Below the pieces are notes generated by a model. That model was given only the letters and a program-made list of their open reading frames with translations, was not told where the DNA came from and did no database searches. Made by a program: the position numbers and the translations under genes. Of a stretch of DNA of 7,765 bases, positions 1 through 7,697 are shown in pieces. Every line of letters starts with the position of its first letter. The stretch's first letter is position 1. This DNA is from CAYYGL01 sp964471235 (GTDB lineage Bacteria; Calditrichota; Calditrichia; RBG-13-44-9; J075), in NCBI GenBank assembly GCA_964471235.1, contig CAYYGL010000217.1, forward strand, positions 1 through 7,765. Direction: 5' to 3'.

Positions 1-2
1 AG

Positions 3-626
3 CTGGCGCGCAAGGTAAAATATCCCCTGGAGAATGTGTATGTGATGGACGGCTCCAAACGTTCAACCAAATCCAACGCCTTTTTTACCGGATTCGGCAA
101 ACATAAGCGAATCGCTTTATTTGATACCCTGGTGGAAAAGCATACCGTGCGGGAGTTGGTGGCAGTGCTGGCACACGAAATCGGTCATTACAAAAAAAAG
201 CATATTCTGAAGGGGATGGTGATCAGCATCGTTCATACCGGTATCATGTTTTACCTGCTATCCATTTTCCTCAGTCACCAGGGATTATTCGACGCCTTCT
301 ATATGACGCAGCCCTCCATCTATGCCGGGTTGATTTTCTTTGGGATGTTGTTCTCCCCGATCGAGATGATTCTCTCGGTGTTCATGCAAATTTTTTCCCG
401 GAAGAATGAGTATGAAGCGGATCGTTTTGCCGTGGAAGCTACCCGCGACCCGGAGAACATGATCAGCGCATTGAAAAAACTTTCGGCGGATAATCTTTCC
501 AATCTAACACCGCATCCGCTATATGTCTTTTTGCACTATTCCCATCCCCCGGTGCTGGAGCGGATTAAAGCCATCCGCAGGATTCGCCTGGAAAGAACCG
601 CCGAGGCAGCCCCTGCCAAAGCTTAA
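3..626 (+). CDS. Ste24-like M48 zinc metalloprotease, C-terminal part (5' end outside window)
   Basis: The reading frame is open from the first bases of the window, so the gene starts upstream; the ATG at 36 is internal. About 207 C-terminal residues are present, roughly half of the usual 400-420 for bacterial Ste24 (CAAX prenyl protease 1-like, peptidase family M48A). The zinc motif HEIGH is encoded at 174-188, and the third zinc ligand is probably the first Glu of the NEYEAD motif (Glu codon 408-410). Upstream is the family block DGSKRS...SNAFFTGFGK...RIALFDTL, and near the end SNLTPHPLYVFLHYSHPP, also typical of Ste24. Two hydrophobic membrane segments lie between the zinc motifs, so this is an integral membrane protease with the active site facing a membrane chamber. 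In eukaryotes the family trims prenylated proteins; the bacterial substrate is not known, and roles in membrane protein quality control are only inferred. The stop TAA is at 624-626. Confidence 0.93.
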   Translation: MARKVKYPLENVYVMDGSKRSTKSNAFFTGFGKHKRIALFDTLVEKHTVRELVAVLAHEIGHYKKKHILKGMVISIVHTGIMFYLLSIFLSHQGLFDAFYMTQPSIYAGLIFFGMLFSPIEMILSVFMQIFSRKNEYEADRFAVEATRDPENMISALKKLSADNLSNLTPHPLYVFLHYSHPPVLERIKAIRRIRLERTAEAAPAKA

Positions 627-693
627 CGGTCCCGGGGGGCTATGGTTTGTGTTCCGGTTGTAACTACCATTTTGCAGACCAATCAAAAGTCGT

Positions 694-698
694 AAGGA
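694..698 (+). promoter_or_regulatory. Ribosome-binding site that favours the ATG at 709
   Basis: AAGGA lies one base before the ATG at 700 but ten bases before the in-frame ATG at 709. The first spacing is too short for initiation, so the second start is preferred. The resulting protein begins MKSIKAIGFDLFDTL, placing the HAD motif I aspartate at residue 10, as usual for the family. Confidence 0.45.
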
Positions 699-708
699 AA
701 TGTTCTCC

Positions 709-1497
709 ATGAAATCCATCAAAGCAATCGGATTTGATCTGTTTGACACGTTAATCCTGGTCAAAGGACCTGCCCTATCCGATGCCCTGGGTCGTTTAAT
801 ATCCTCCCTGAAGAAACAGGGATTTATCTTTGATGATGATGCGTTTGTCAATGTTTACCGGCAGGCTGCCCGGCGGTGGATTGCCGAAACCCGCAAAGAC
901 GGCAGGGAAACCCACAATCGCTTCTGGATCAGCGATGCCCTTCATCAACTCGGTTATGATATTTCCCCGGAAGACCCCCGCATCGCCGCCGCAGTTGATC
1001 ATTATTTTGACACCTTCAATGAATACATCTCCCTGGTTCCCGGGGTTCGGGAGATGCTGCAAACACTGAAAGGCAAATACCGCCTGGGATTGCTGTCCAA
1101 CTTCACCCACGCCCCGGCGGCACACGCCCTGCTGAGGGATTTGTCCCTGACGCCTTTTTTTGACGTCATTCTCATCTCCGGGGAAATCGGTTATCGCAAG
1201 CCCCACCCGTTTGTGTTTACCGAGTTATACAAGCGCCTGGGCGTTGCCCCCTCGGAATTGCTGTATGTGGGGGATAACCCGGAGGATGACATCGAAGGAG
1301 CCCTTCGCGCGGGCATCCAGCCGGTATGGATGAAATATACCTGGAAGCGGAATAATAATTTTGCCAACCGCTTTTCGCCAATGCCGGATAAAATACCCGC
1401 TGACACCATTCCGGCCATTGAACAGTGGAATGAATTGTTGGATCTGCTGAGGAACGGACTGCATAACTCTACAGGAGAATCGAATGAGCGCTTCTGA
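709..1497 (+). CDS. HAD-superfamily hydrolase (phosphatase-like)
   Basis: A 262-residue cytosolic enzyme (from the ATG at 709; an in-frame ATG at 700 would add three residues). All four HAD motifs are visible: motif I DLFDT (nucleophile Asp10, acid/base Asp13), motif II LLSNF (Ser130), motif III YRKPHP (Lys164) and motif IV GDNPEDD (Asp189, Asp193/194). The helical cap between motifs I and II (about residues 18-110) makes it a type I cap protein like YjjG/haloacid dehalogenase-type enzymes. The likely chemistry is Mg2+-dependent phosphate monoester hydrolysis through an aspartyl-phosphate; the substrate cannot be read from sequence. A 2-haloacid dehalogenase is less likely because the motif I Asp13 matches phosphatases. 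The last 14 bases overlap the next gene, whose ribosome-binding site lies inside this coding region, indicating an operon with translational coupling. Confidence 0.9.
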   Translation: MKSIKAIGFDLFDTLILVKGPALSDALGRLISSLKKQGFIFDDDAFVNVYRQAARRWIAETRKDGRETHNRFWISDALHQLGYDISPEDPRIAAAVDHYFDTFNEYISLVPGVREMLQTLKGKYRLGLLSNFTHAPAAHALLRDLSLTPFFDVILISGEIGYRKPHPFVFTELYKRLGVAPSELLYVGDNPEDDIEGALRAGIQPVWMKYTWKRNNNFANRFSPMPDKIPADTIPAIEQWNELLDLLRNGLHNSTGESNERF

Positions 1498-2746
1498 TGC
1501 GGAAGTGGTTGTGATTGGGGGCGGTGCCATTGGGGTTTGCTCAGCATATTTTCTCAATGAAACCGGGATTCGGGTAACCCTGGTGGAACAGAAAGAGATA
1601 GCTGCCGGCAGTTCTTATGGCAACGCCGGGTTTATTACCCCCAGCCATTTCATTCCGCTCTCTTCCCCGGGGGTTATCAAAAAAGGCTTGCGCTGGTTAT
1701 TGAATCCTGAAAGTCCGTTTTACATCAAACCGAGACTGGACCCTGCTTTTTTATCCTGGCTGTGGCAATTTCGCAAACATGCTACGGAACGCCACGTTCA
1801 GGCGACCATGGGGTATTTGCGGGATATCAACCTGCTCAGCCGGGAGTTATACCTGGAAATTGCCCGCCGCACGACCCTGGATTTTGGTTTGCAGACCAAT
1901 GGATTATTGATGCTCTACCATTCGCCGGCAGGTCAACATGATTGTGCGAATATGGCAGCCCTTGCTGAGCAGATCGGGGAGCCTGCGGAAATAGTGGATA
2001 ATCAACGGATTGGAGAGTTGGACCCGGCTCTGGAAACCCGGGCAGCGGGCGGATTGTATTTTCCCCGGGATGCCCATATCAATCCGGCGCGCTTTGTTAT
2101 CCGGCTTGCCGAATACCTTCAAACGCAAGGGGTGCGCATCCTCACCCGGACCCATGTCGAGAGCTTCCGGGCTGCCAATGGACAAATCACCGCGGTAAAA
2201 ACAAACCGGGGTGACATTAGCTGTCAGCAGGTGGTGTTAGCCGGGGGCGCCTGGTCGCCATTGGTTTCGGAAACATTAGGATTGCAGCTGCCGGTACAAC
2301 CCGCCAAGGGATACAGTGTCACCATTCCTCAACCGTCACCGCACCAACAGCTCCCGTTGATTTTAACCGAAGCCAAAGTTGCGGTGACTCCCCTGGGGAA
2401 TGAAATCCGTTTTGGCGGCACGTTGGAATTAGCCGGCATCTCCCATACCATTAACCGGCGGCGGGTAGTGGCAATTCTAAAAGCCGTTCCCCGCTACATC
2501 GGTCGTTTTGATGATGTGCAAGTCGATCCGGCAACTGCCTGGTCGGGTTTGCGCCCCTGCACTCCGGACGGGCTGCCGATTGTGGGAAGGAGCCCGCGCC
2601 ACTCCAATCTCTTCATCGCTACCGGTCATGCCATGATAGGTATTTCCTTAGCCCCTTTTACCGGGAAAATCATTTCTCAACTGATTGCGGATAAAGAGCC
2701 GGAAATGAACATTGACCCCCTGAAAGTAGAGCGATTTTATTTGTGA
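1484..2746 (+). CDS. DadA-like FAD-dependent amino acid dehydrogenase/oxidase (DAO family)
   Basis: A 420-residue protein of the DAO superfamily, of normal length for DadA-type D-amino acid dehydrogenases. It opens with a Rossmann dinucleotide-binding motif VVVIGGGAIG (residues 8-17) and the acidic residue Glu35 at the end of strand 2 that binds the adenine ribose. Next comes AAGSSYGNAGFITPSH (40-55), the FAD-contacting block typical of DadA relatives. Near the end are WSGLRPCTPDGLPIVG (353-368) and GHAMIGISLAP (381-391), the C-terminal FAD-binding signature. The expected reaction is oxidative deamination of a D-amino acid (or a related amine such as glycine or hydroxyproline) to the 2-oxo acid plus ammonia, with electrons passed to the respiratory chain in dehydrogenases or to O2 in oxidases. 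Substrate is unresolved. AGGAGA at 1473-1478 lies five bases before the ATG, a strong start. It overlaps the HAD gene by 14 bases; no signal peptide is seen. Confidence 0.9.
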   Translation: MSASDAEVVVIGGGAIGVCSAYFLNETGIRVTLVEQKEIAAGSSYGNAGFITPSHFIPLSSPGVIKKGLRWLLNPESPFYIKPRLDPAFLSWLWQFRKHATERHVQATMGYLRDINLLSRELYLEIARRTTLDFGLQTNGLLMLYHSPAGQHDCANMAALAEQIGEPAEIVDNQRIGELDPALETRAAGGLYFPRDAHINPARFVIRLAEYLQTQGVRILTRTHVESFRAANGQITAVKTNRGDISCQQVVLAGGAWSPLVSETLGLQLPVQPAKGYSVTIPQPSPHQQLPLILTEAKVAVTPLGNEIRFGGTLELAGISHTINRRRVVAILKAVPRYIGRFDDVQVDPATAWSGLRPCTPDGLPIVGRSPRHSNLFIATGHAMIGISLAPFTGKIISQLIADKEPEMNIDPLKVERFYL

Positions 2747-2747
2747 G

Positions 2748-2790
2748 TTGAGGGGGAATTGGGTTGGATGAAAAGAGACGCTTCCCTCAA
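2748..2790. terminator. Weak inverted repeat between convergent genes, possible terminator
   Basis: TTGAGGG at 2748-2754 pairs with CCCTCAA at 2784-2790, extendable by two G-U pairs, around a loop of 25-29 bases. It begins just after the oxidoreductase stop codon, in the 109-base gap between the two convergent genes. There is no T run after it on either strand, so a classical intrinsic terminator is doubtful. Confidence 0.2.
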
Positions 2791-2855
2791 AATGGTTTGT
2801 ATCCTATCCGGGATATCTGTTAAAGAAAGACTCCGTTCAGACGTGCCCTCATTGC

Positions 2856-5800
2856 TCAGGAGCTTTTGGGTACCCCATCGGCGGTTTGTCGGCTGGTAAC
2901 TTTTTCCGCGGCTACTTCTCTCAGCACTGCTCGCAGTTCTTTGCGTTTTATCGGCTTGGCGAGATAGTCATCCATACCGGCAGCCAGGCAGCGTTCCCGG
3001 TCGCCCTGCATGGCATGGGCAGTCATGGCAACGATGGGAGTGTGTCCGCCGGTTTCTTTTTCGGCTTCCCGGATGGCTTTGGTCGCTTCAAAACCGTCCA
3101 TTTCCGGCATTTGAACATCCATTAAAATCAAATCAAATTGATTCTTCTGCCAGGCTTCGAATCCTTCTTTTCCGTTACCGGCAACCGTTACCAGGTGGCC
3201 CATTTTTTCTAACAATCGAACAGCCAACTTTTGATTGACCGGGTTATCTTCTACCAGGAGAATATGCAAAATTGGGATGTCTTCCCGAAGGGAATGCTGG
3301 GTGATTAAGGTTTTTTCCTGTTTGGAAAGCACTTCCGGAGATAAGCAGGTTAAGATAGTTTTCTTCAAACTTTCGAATGACACCGGTTTGCTTAAATAAG
3401 CATGAATTCCGACCTCCTTGCAGCGTCGGGCATCTCCCCTGGTACCGCCGGAGGTGAGCATAATTCGTGGCACCCGGGCATACTCCGGGTAGTTATTGAT
3501 TCGCTCCGCCAATTCATAGCCATCCATTTCCGGCATCTGGGCATCTAATAAAATGACGGCGAATCGTGACGGTTCATCAAGATGGTTTTCGATGAGTTGT
3601 AATGCTTCCGGTCCGTTTTGCACACAGGCTGGCTTCATCCCCCATTGGACTAACTTCGAATGGAGCAGTCGGCGATTGGTTTTGTTGTCATCCACCACCA
3701 GCACGGGCAAGCCGGAAAGTTGTTCTTCATCCAATGGTTCGATGAGTAAATGTTCACCCTCTTGTACCCGGAATGGCAAGATGATATGAAAAACCGCACC
3801 CGGTCCACCTTTTGGAACGGTTCCACCGTTTCCATTCCGATCCCGGGGGGGCAGTTCATTGCTGAGTGCCTCTACGGGCATCGCAACTTCATGATGATTA
3901 TTAAGATCATCCACCCCGGGTAGGTTATAGGTGGCGGGGCTTTCCACCCAGATTCTGCCGTTCATTAATTTGACCAATTGAACGGTAATCGCCAGCCCCA
4001 GGCCGGTTCCGCCAAATTTCCGGGTGGTCGAGGTATCTGCCTGGGCAAACGCTTCAAAAATAACCGCCTGCTTTTCCGGGGGAATGCCCACCCCGGTATC
4101 GCGTACGGCAATATGCAGTTCAAGAGTGGTATCGTCTATTTTCTTTTCCAAACCGATATAAAGCAGGATTTCTCCTTTACTGGTAAATTTGATGGCATTG
4201 CTCAATAAATTCAGCAAGATTTGCCGGAGCCGTACCGGATCGCCTCGTAAATGATCGGGGACATCTTTGCCAATATAATACAACAACTCCACATTTTTTT
4301 GATTTGCCCGCACCGATTGTGATTTCATAATCTCTACAATGGAGGCGTGTAGTCGGAAATCGATTTGCTCCAATTCCAATTTACCCGCCTCGATTTTGGA
4401 AAAATCCAGAATGTCGTTGATGATGCGTAGCAGGGAATGGGCGGAAGTTTTGACCGCTTCCAGATAATCCCGCTGTTCCGCAGTTAAATCAGTATCCAAC
4501 GCCAGTTCAGTCATCCCGATAATGCCGTTCATGGGGGTGCGGATTTCATGGCTCATATTTGCCACAAACTCACTTTTCGCCCGATTGGCTTCCTCGGCTT
4601 TTTGGCGGGCAATTTCCAGCTCATTAATGGTTAACGATAGCTTATAAGCGTGGTCCTCCAACGCCTGCTTGGCAGATTCCAGGTCCATTGCATAGCGTTT
4701 TAATTCTTCCTCAGCGTGTTTTAATTCCGAGATGTCTTCTTGAACGGCAATAAACCCAATCACCTCCTGATGGCGATTCATAATCGGGCTGACCGTGACT
4801 TTCATGGGTACCAGCTTGCCGCTCCTGGTTTTATTTAAAAATTCGCCGTGGTAGCTTTTTCCGGAAAGAATAGTTTCCCAGAACACCCGGTATGTTTCCG
4901 GTTGCACCTTGCCGCTTTTTAAGATTCGGGGAGTTTTGCCAAGCACTTCCCGGGAGGAATATCCATAAATTCTCTCGAACGCACTGTTCACATAAGTAAA
5001 AGTTGCATTGGCATCCGTTATAAAAATAACCCCTTCGGTCTGTTCAACTGCCATGGATAATTTCTTGTAGGCATCCAGGGCGCGACGTTTTTCCGACCAG
5101 ATTCGGTAAAACAGGAAGAACACCAGGAAACAGAAAATAAGTGCTGCGGTTGCCAGAAGTAATCCTTGCCAGCCCAGATACCAGGGGGGCAGAACGTGAA
5201 AAGTGAATCGTGTGACATCACTCCATCGCATGCCGCTTTGTTGGGCTTGAATTTCGATGGTATAATTTCCATGGGGCAGGTGATGTAAAAAAATCTCCCT
5301 TTCGGTTGTCGGTTCGCTCCAGGTTGAGGTCATTCCCGGGATGCGCCACCGGAATTTGAGTATTCCTGCCGGAAAAGAAAAGTCGGTAAGCCGAACCAGG
5401 ATATTGACACCGGATTTAAACTCCGTTTCCCGCTGTATCGAATAAAAGATGGGGTGGGCGGCATTGCTGACAGACTGAATAAACGGCGGCGGTGTTTGTT
5501 TGATGCGATGCTGAGCGGCATCCCACATAGCAATTCCCTGAAAATGACCAATCCAGACCCGGTTTGCCCTGTCCATTGCCAGGGACCGAAATGTTAACGT
5601 CCGACTTTTCAATCCATCCTGGGTGTTGAACGTAATCACCTCGGTGCCGTCTAATAGATACAATCCCTGATTGGATCCGAACCATATCCTATGTCCGTCA
5701 TAAAGAATAGATTTAAAAGTCGGACCTTTTACTTGCCGGGGCAGGGAAACCTGTCTAACAATGCTGTCATTTATAACCAATATTCCCCGGTTAGTAGCCA

Positions 5801-7385
5801 GCCAATAGTTCCCTTCGTCATCAATCGTCATGTCGTTTACCAGGAAGTTATCCGCTACACCTTGTGGCAGCGGCAAACTCTCATTGCGAAAGTTCTCCGG
5901 CAGTGGTTGATATCGATATAAATAAGTTTGGTTGCCTCGTCCGGCAAATAGCAAGTCGCCCTCCCCTGTCTCCCGGATCACCCGAATCTCAGTGGGAATT
6001 CCGTCGTCTTCATCAAATACCCGAATAGTGCCGGTTGGGGATATCCGGGTCACTCCAACCTGGTCATTCTGGCTTATCCACAGGTTACCCCGCCGGTCAA
6101 ATATCATAAAGGATACCGGATGACTGGAAAGACGGTACCGGGATTCTTTTTGATGATTTATGATCCGCACCTCACCGGAAAGCGAACCGATGGCAAAAGC
6201 GTCCTGATCTCCGGCAAGTGCAGAGATCATCTTCCCGGAATTACGGAACAGTTTAACCGGATGATAGTGGTTATCCATCATGCGAAATGTATAGACTGTT
6301 AAACCGTCGGTTGCCAATATTTGACCGGAACGAGCGATTGTCAGATTCTGAATTGAAAAGTTAGGAAAATCCAACATGCTTTGAAGCAGGGGAAAGGTTG
6401 CCAGGAAAATGCCCTGATCCGATGAAATCCAGATGGATTGATCCCGGGCAATAAAAATATCGTTTATCACACAGTTCCGGGTTTCCGGTAATTGGATTAA
6501 GGAAGGCTTTCGTTTGTTGATCGGAACGACATACACCCCTTTTCCGGTCGTGCCGACATAAAGATATCCCCGGTTGTCCAGAGCCAATGCCTGAACCCTC
6601 GGTACCGAAATGATCGGCTCCCAGGTTAAGTTTGAGAGGTCTTTGTTCAGGATAAGCCGAAAAATCCCTTTTTCACCGCCAACCAGAATCGTATCCGGTG
6701 AAATGGGCAGGATTACATCAATGGAGGAAGGAAGCGGATTGGCTGTTTCAATCGCTCGAAATTTATCGGACTTGCGATTATACATTAATACATAACCGGG
6801 TTGAGCAAAGGCTAACAGATGCCCCCATTGATCCTGAAAAAAACGGAAAGATCGGATATAGCTTTTGGTACGATAGCGGTTATCCAGGTGGTAATGCGTC
6901 AGCCCTTTCTCGGTTGCCCGCACAATTGAACCGGGTTCGGATATCCAGAGATTTTCTTCCCGGTCTTCGTATACTGCTTTAGGGTAAAACAGCAGAGAAT
7001 CCCCTTCCTCCTGGTTTCCTTTGAATAACACCGGAAAATCTATAGATGCACCCATCTGGTTAATTTTACAAATGCCCAAATCGGTAATAACCAGGAGACG
7101 CCGGTTCGGTGTTTCATAAATCCCTTTCACATACAAACTGGGTAATATATCTCCAAATACCCGAAACTCAAGTCCGTCATAACGAACCAACCCGGCGTCA
7201 CTGGCTATCCAGATGTAACCGAATTGATCCTGTCGCACTTCCTTAACCAGATTGGTTGGTAGCCCTTCTTCAATGGTGAAATGAAGAACCCGGATAGACG
7301 AAATTGGGTGCGTACAGATCGAAGACGTTAAAATCGCCAGAAAAAAAATATATGTTGTAAATTTACAAACCGGTTCACAGGACAC
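2856..7385 (-). CDS. Hybrid sensor histidine kinase: periplasmic propeller, Y_Y_Y, PAS, HisKA, HATPase_c, two receivers
   Basis: A 1,509-residue membrane sensor. A hydrophobic N-terminal stretch (about 10-25) acts as signal peptide. Residues about 33-635 hold two-component-regulator propeller repeats; clear blades end in motifs such as GYIWIASDAGLVRYDG (56-71), SIWISSDQGIF (317-327), NYWLATNRGILVI (526-538) and RVWIGHFQGI (609-618). The length fits two seven-bladed propellers. A Y_Y_Y domain (about 655-732) precedes one membrane helix (about 738-762). The cytoplasmic part has PAS (about 773-885), a coiled coil to about 940, HisKA with SHEIRTPMNG (phospho-His946), and HATPase_c with N box Asn1063, G1 box DTGVGIP (1096-1102) and G2 box GGTGLGLA (1125-1132). 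Two receivers follow (acceptors Asp1281 and Asp1423; Lys1333 and Lys1477). It resembles Bacteroides hybrid two-component sensors but lacks their AraC-type output domain, and lacks Hpt. The ligand, perhaps a saccharide by analogy, is unknown. The start is GTG with poor ribosome-site spacing; see the findings. Confidence 0.93.
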   Translation of the reverse strand: MSCEPVCKFTTYIFFLAILTSSICTHPISSIRVLHFTIEEGLPTNLVKEVRQDQFGYIWIASDAGLVRYDGLEFRVFGDILPSLYVKGIYETPNRRLLVITDLGICKINQMGASIDFPVLFKGNQEEGDSLLFYPKAVYEDREENLWISEPGSIVRATEKGLTHYHLDNRYRTKSYIRSFRFFQDQWGHLLAFAQPGYVLMYNRKSDKFRAIETANPLPSSIDVILPISPDTILVGGEKGIFRLILNKDLSNLTWEPIISVPRVQALALDNRGYLYVGTTGKGVYVVPINKRKPSLIQLPETRNCVINDIFIARDQSIWISSDQGIFLATFPLLQSMLDFPNFSIQNLTIARSGQILATDGLTVYTFRMMDNHYHPVKLFRNSGKMISALAGDQDAFAIGSLSGEVRIINHQKESRYRLSSHPVSFMIFDRRGNLWISQNDQVGVTRISPTGTIRVFDEDDGIPTEIRVIRETGEGDLLFAGRGNQTYLYRYQPLPENFRNESLPLPQGVADNFLVNDMTIDDEGNYWLATNRGILVINDSIVRQVSLPRQVKGPTFKSILYDGHRIWFGSNQGLYLLDGTEVITFNTQDGLKSRTLTFRSLAMDRANRVWIGHFQGIAMWDAAQHRIKQTPPPFIQSVSNAAHPIFYSIQRETEFKSGVNILVRLTDFSFPAGILKFRWRIPGMTSTWSEPTTEREIFLHHLPHGNYTIEIQAQQSGMRWSDVTRFTFHVLPPWYLGWQGLLLATAALIFCFLVFFLFYRIWSEKRRALDAYKKLSMAVEQTEGVIFITDANATFTYVNSAFERIYGYSSREVLGKTPRILKSGKVQPETYRVFWETILSGKSYHGEFLNKTRSGKLVPMKVTVSPIMNRHQEVIGFIAVQEDISELKHAEEELKRYAMDLESAKQALEDHAYKLSLTINELEIARQKAEEANRAKSEFVANMSHEIRTPMNGIIGMTELALDTDLTAEQRDYLEAVKTSAHSLLRIINDILDFSKIEAGKLELEQIDFRLHASIVEIMKSQSVRANQKNVELLYYIGKDVPDHLRGDPVRLRQILLNLLSNAIKFTSKGEILLYIGLEKKIDDTTLELHIAVRDTGVGIPPEKQAVIFEAFAQADTSTTRKFGGTGLGLAITVQLVKLMNGRIWVESPATYNLPGVDDLNNHHEVAMPVEALSNELPPRDRNGNGGTVPKGGPGAVFHIILPFRVQEGEHLLIEPLDEEQLSGLPVLVVDDNKTNRRLLHSKLVQWGMKPACVQNGPEALQLIENHLDEPSRFAVILLDAQMPEMDGYELAERINNYPEYARVPRIMLTSGGTRGDARRCKEVGIHAYLSKPVSFESLKKTILTCLSPEVLSKQEKTLITQHSLREDIPILHILLVEDNPVNQKLAVRLLEKMGHLVTVAGNGKEGFEAWQKNQFDLILMDVQMPEMDGFEATKAIREAEKETGGHTPIVAMTAHAMQGDRERCLAAGMDDYLAKPIKRKELRAVLREVAAEKVTSRQTADGVPKSS
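7355..7368. promoter_or_regulatory. 14-base perfect palindrome in the 5' end of the kinase gene, possible operator
   Basis: TTGTAAATTTACAA is its own reverse complement. It covers about codons 6-11 of the kinase reading frame, 17 bases after the GTG. Dyads of this form are typical of binding sites for dimeric repressors, but the site may be a chance product of an AT-rich signal-peptide region. Confidence 0.25.
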
Positions 7386-7460
7386 GCTCGCTTCATCGAT
7401 CCTTAATACTCCATAACTTGATTGACTTATTGACCAATTTGAAGAACTGCCTCTATACGA

Positions 7461-7489
7461 TTCATATTGGCAATAAAACCATGGTGCAA
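7461..7489 (-). promoter_or_regulatory. Weak sigma70-like promoter candidate for the kinase gene
   Basis: Read on the minus strand, TTGCAC (7484-7489) and TATGAA (7461-7466) are separated by 17 bases. Each box matches the consensus only partly (three and four of six). Transcription would begin near 7454, giving a leader of roughly 70 bases before the GTG. If the host belongs to Bacteroidota, with its different promoter consensus, this candidate has little meaning. Confidence 0.15.
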
Positions 7490-7564
7490 AACAGCTATGC
7501 TTGCGTTGTCCCTCCGTGTAAAATTTGTTTGTATCTCTCCTAAAGATAATAACATCGGTAAGTC

Positions 7565-7591
7565 TTAAGAAAACTGTAACTTTCGTATATT
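7565..7591 (+). promoter_or_regulatory. Weak promoter candidate reading toward the right edge
   Basis: TTAAGA (7565-7570) and TATATT (7586-7591) match the -35 and -10 consensus at four and five positions, but the spacer is only 15 bases. TATATTTT also resembles the Bacteroidota -7 element TAnnTTTG. It would place a start near 7598, about 120 bases before the putative gene at 7716. Confidence 0.2.
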
Positions 7592-7697
7592 TTCATTCCC
7601 GGGTAACGTTAAGGGATGGAGGATAATGAGAAGCGCGGTAACTATTTAGCCAAAGTGCGCACATCGTGGTTATGAGAAGCATTTAAAGAAAAAAAAC

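Noticed and set aside
641..668. ATGGT...ACCAT inverted repeat between protease and HAD genes as a terminator
   Set aside because: A five-pair stem with a long loop and no T run is too weak to support a terminator.
700..708. ATG at 700 as start of the HAD gene
   Set aside because: The AAGGA ribosome site is only one base away, while the in-frame ATG at 709 has workable spacing and gives the usual short N-terminus before motif I.
2768..2899. 43-codon plus-strand ORF starting MKRDASLKMV, between and antisense to the end of the kinase gene
   Set aside because: Its last 44 bases are antisense to the kinase C-terminus, it has no recognisable domain, and the GGGGGA upstream is poorly spaced; it is most simply a chance frame.
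3097..3536. 14-base repeat TCCATTTCCGGCAT at 3097-3110 and 3523-3536
   Set aside because: Both copies encode the conserved MPEMDG motif next to the phospho-acceptor Asp in the two receiver domains, so it reflects protein homology and not a DNA element.
3553..4208. Plus-strand open frames of about 75-80 codons inside the kinase gene
   Set aside because: They are antisense to well-conserved kinase and receiver motifs and show no family features of their own.
7481..7543. 20-codon plus-strand ORF starting MVQNSYACVV with several cysteines
   Set aside because: It has no ribosome-binding site, is very short, and lies antisense to another small ORF.
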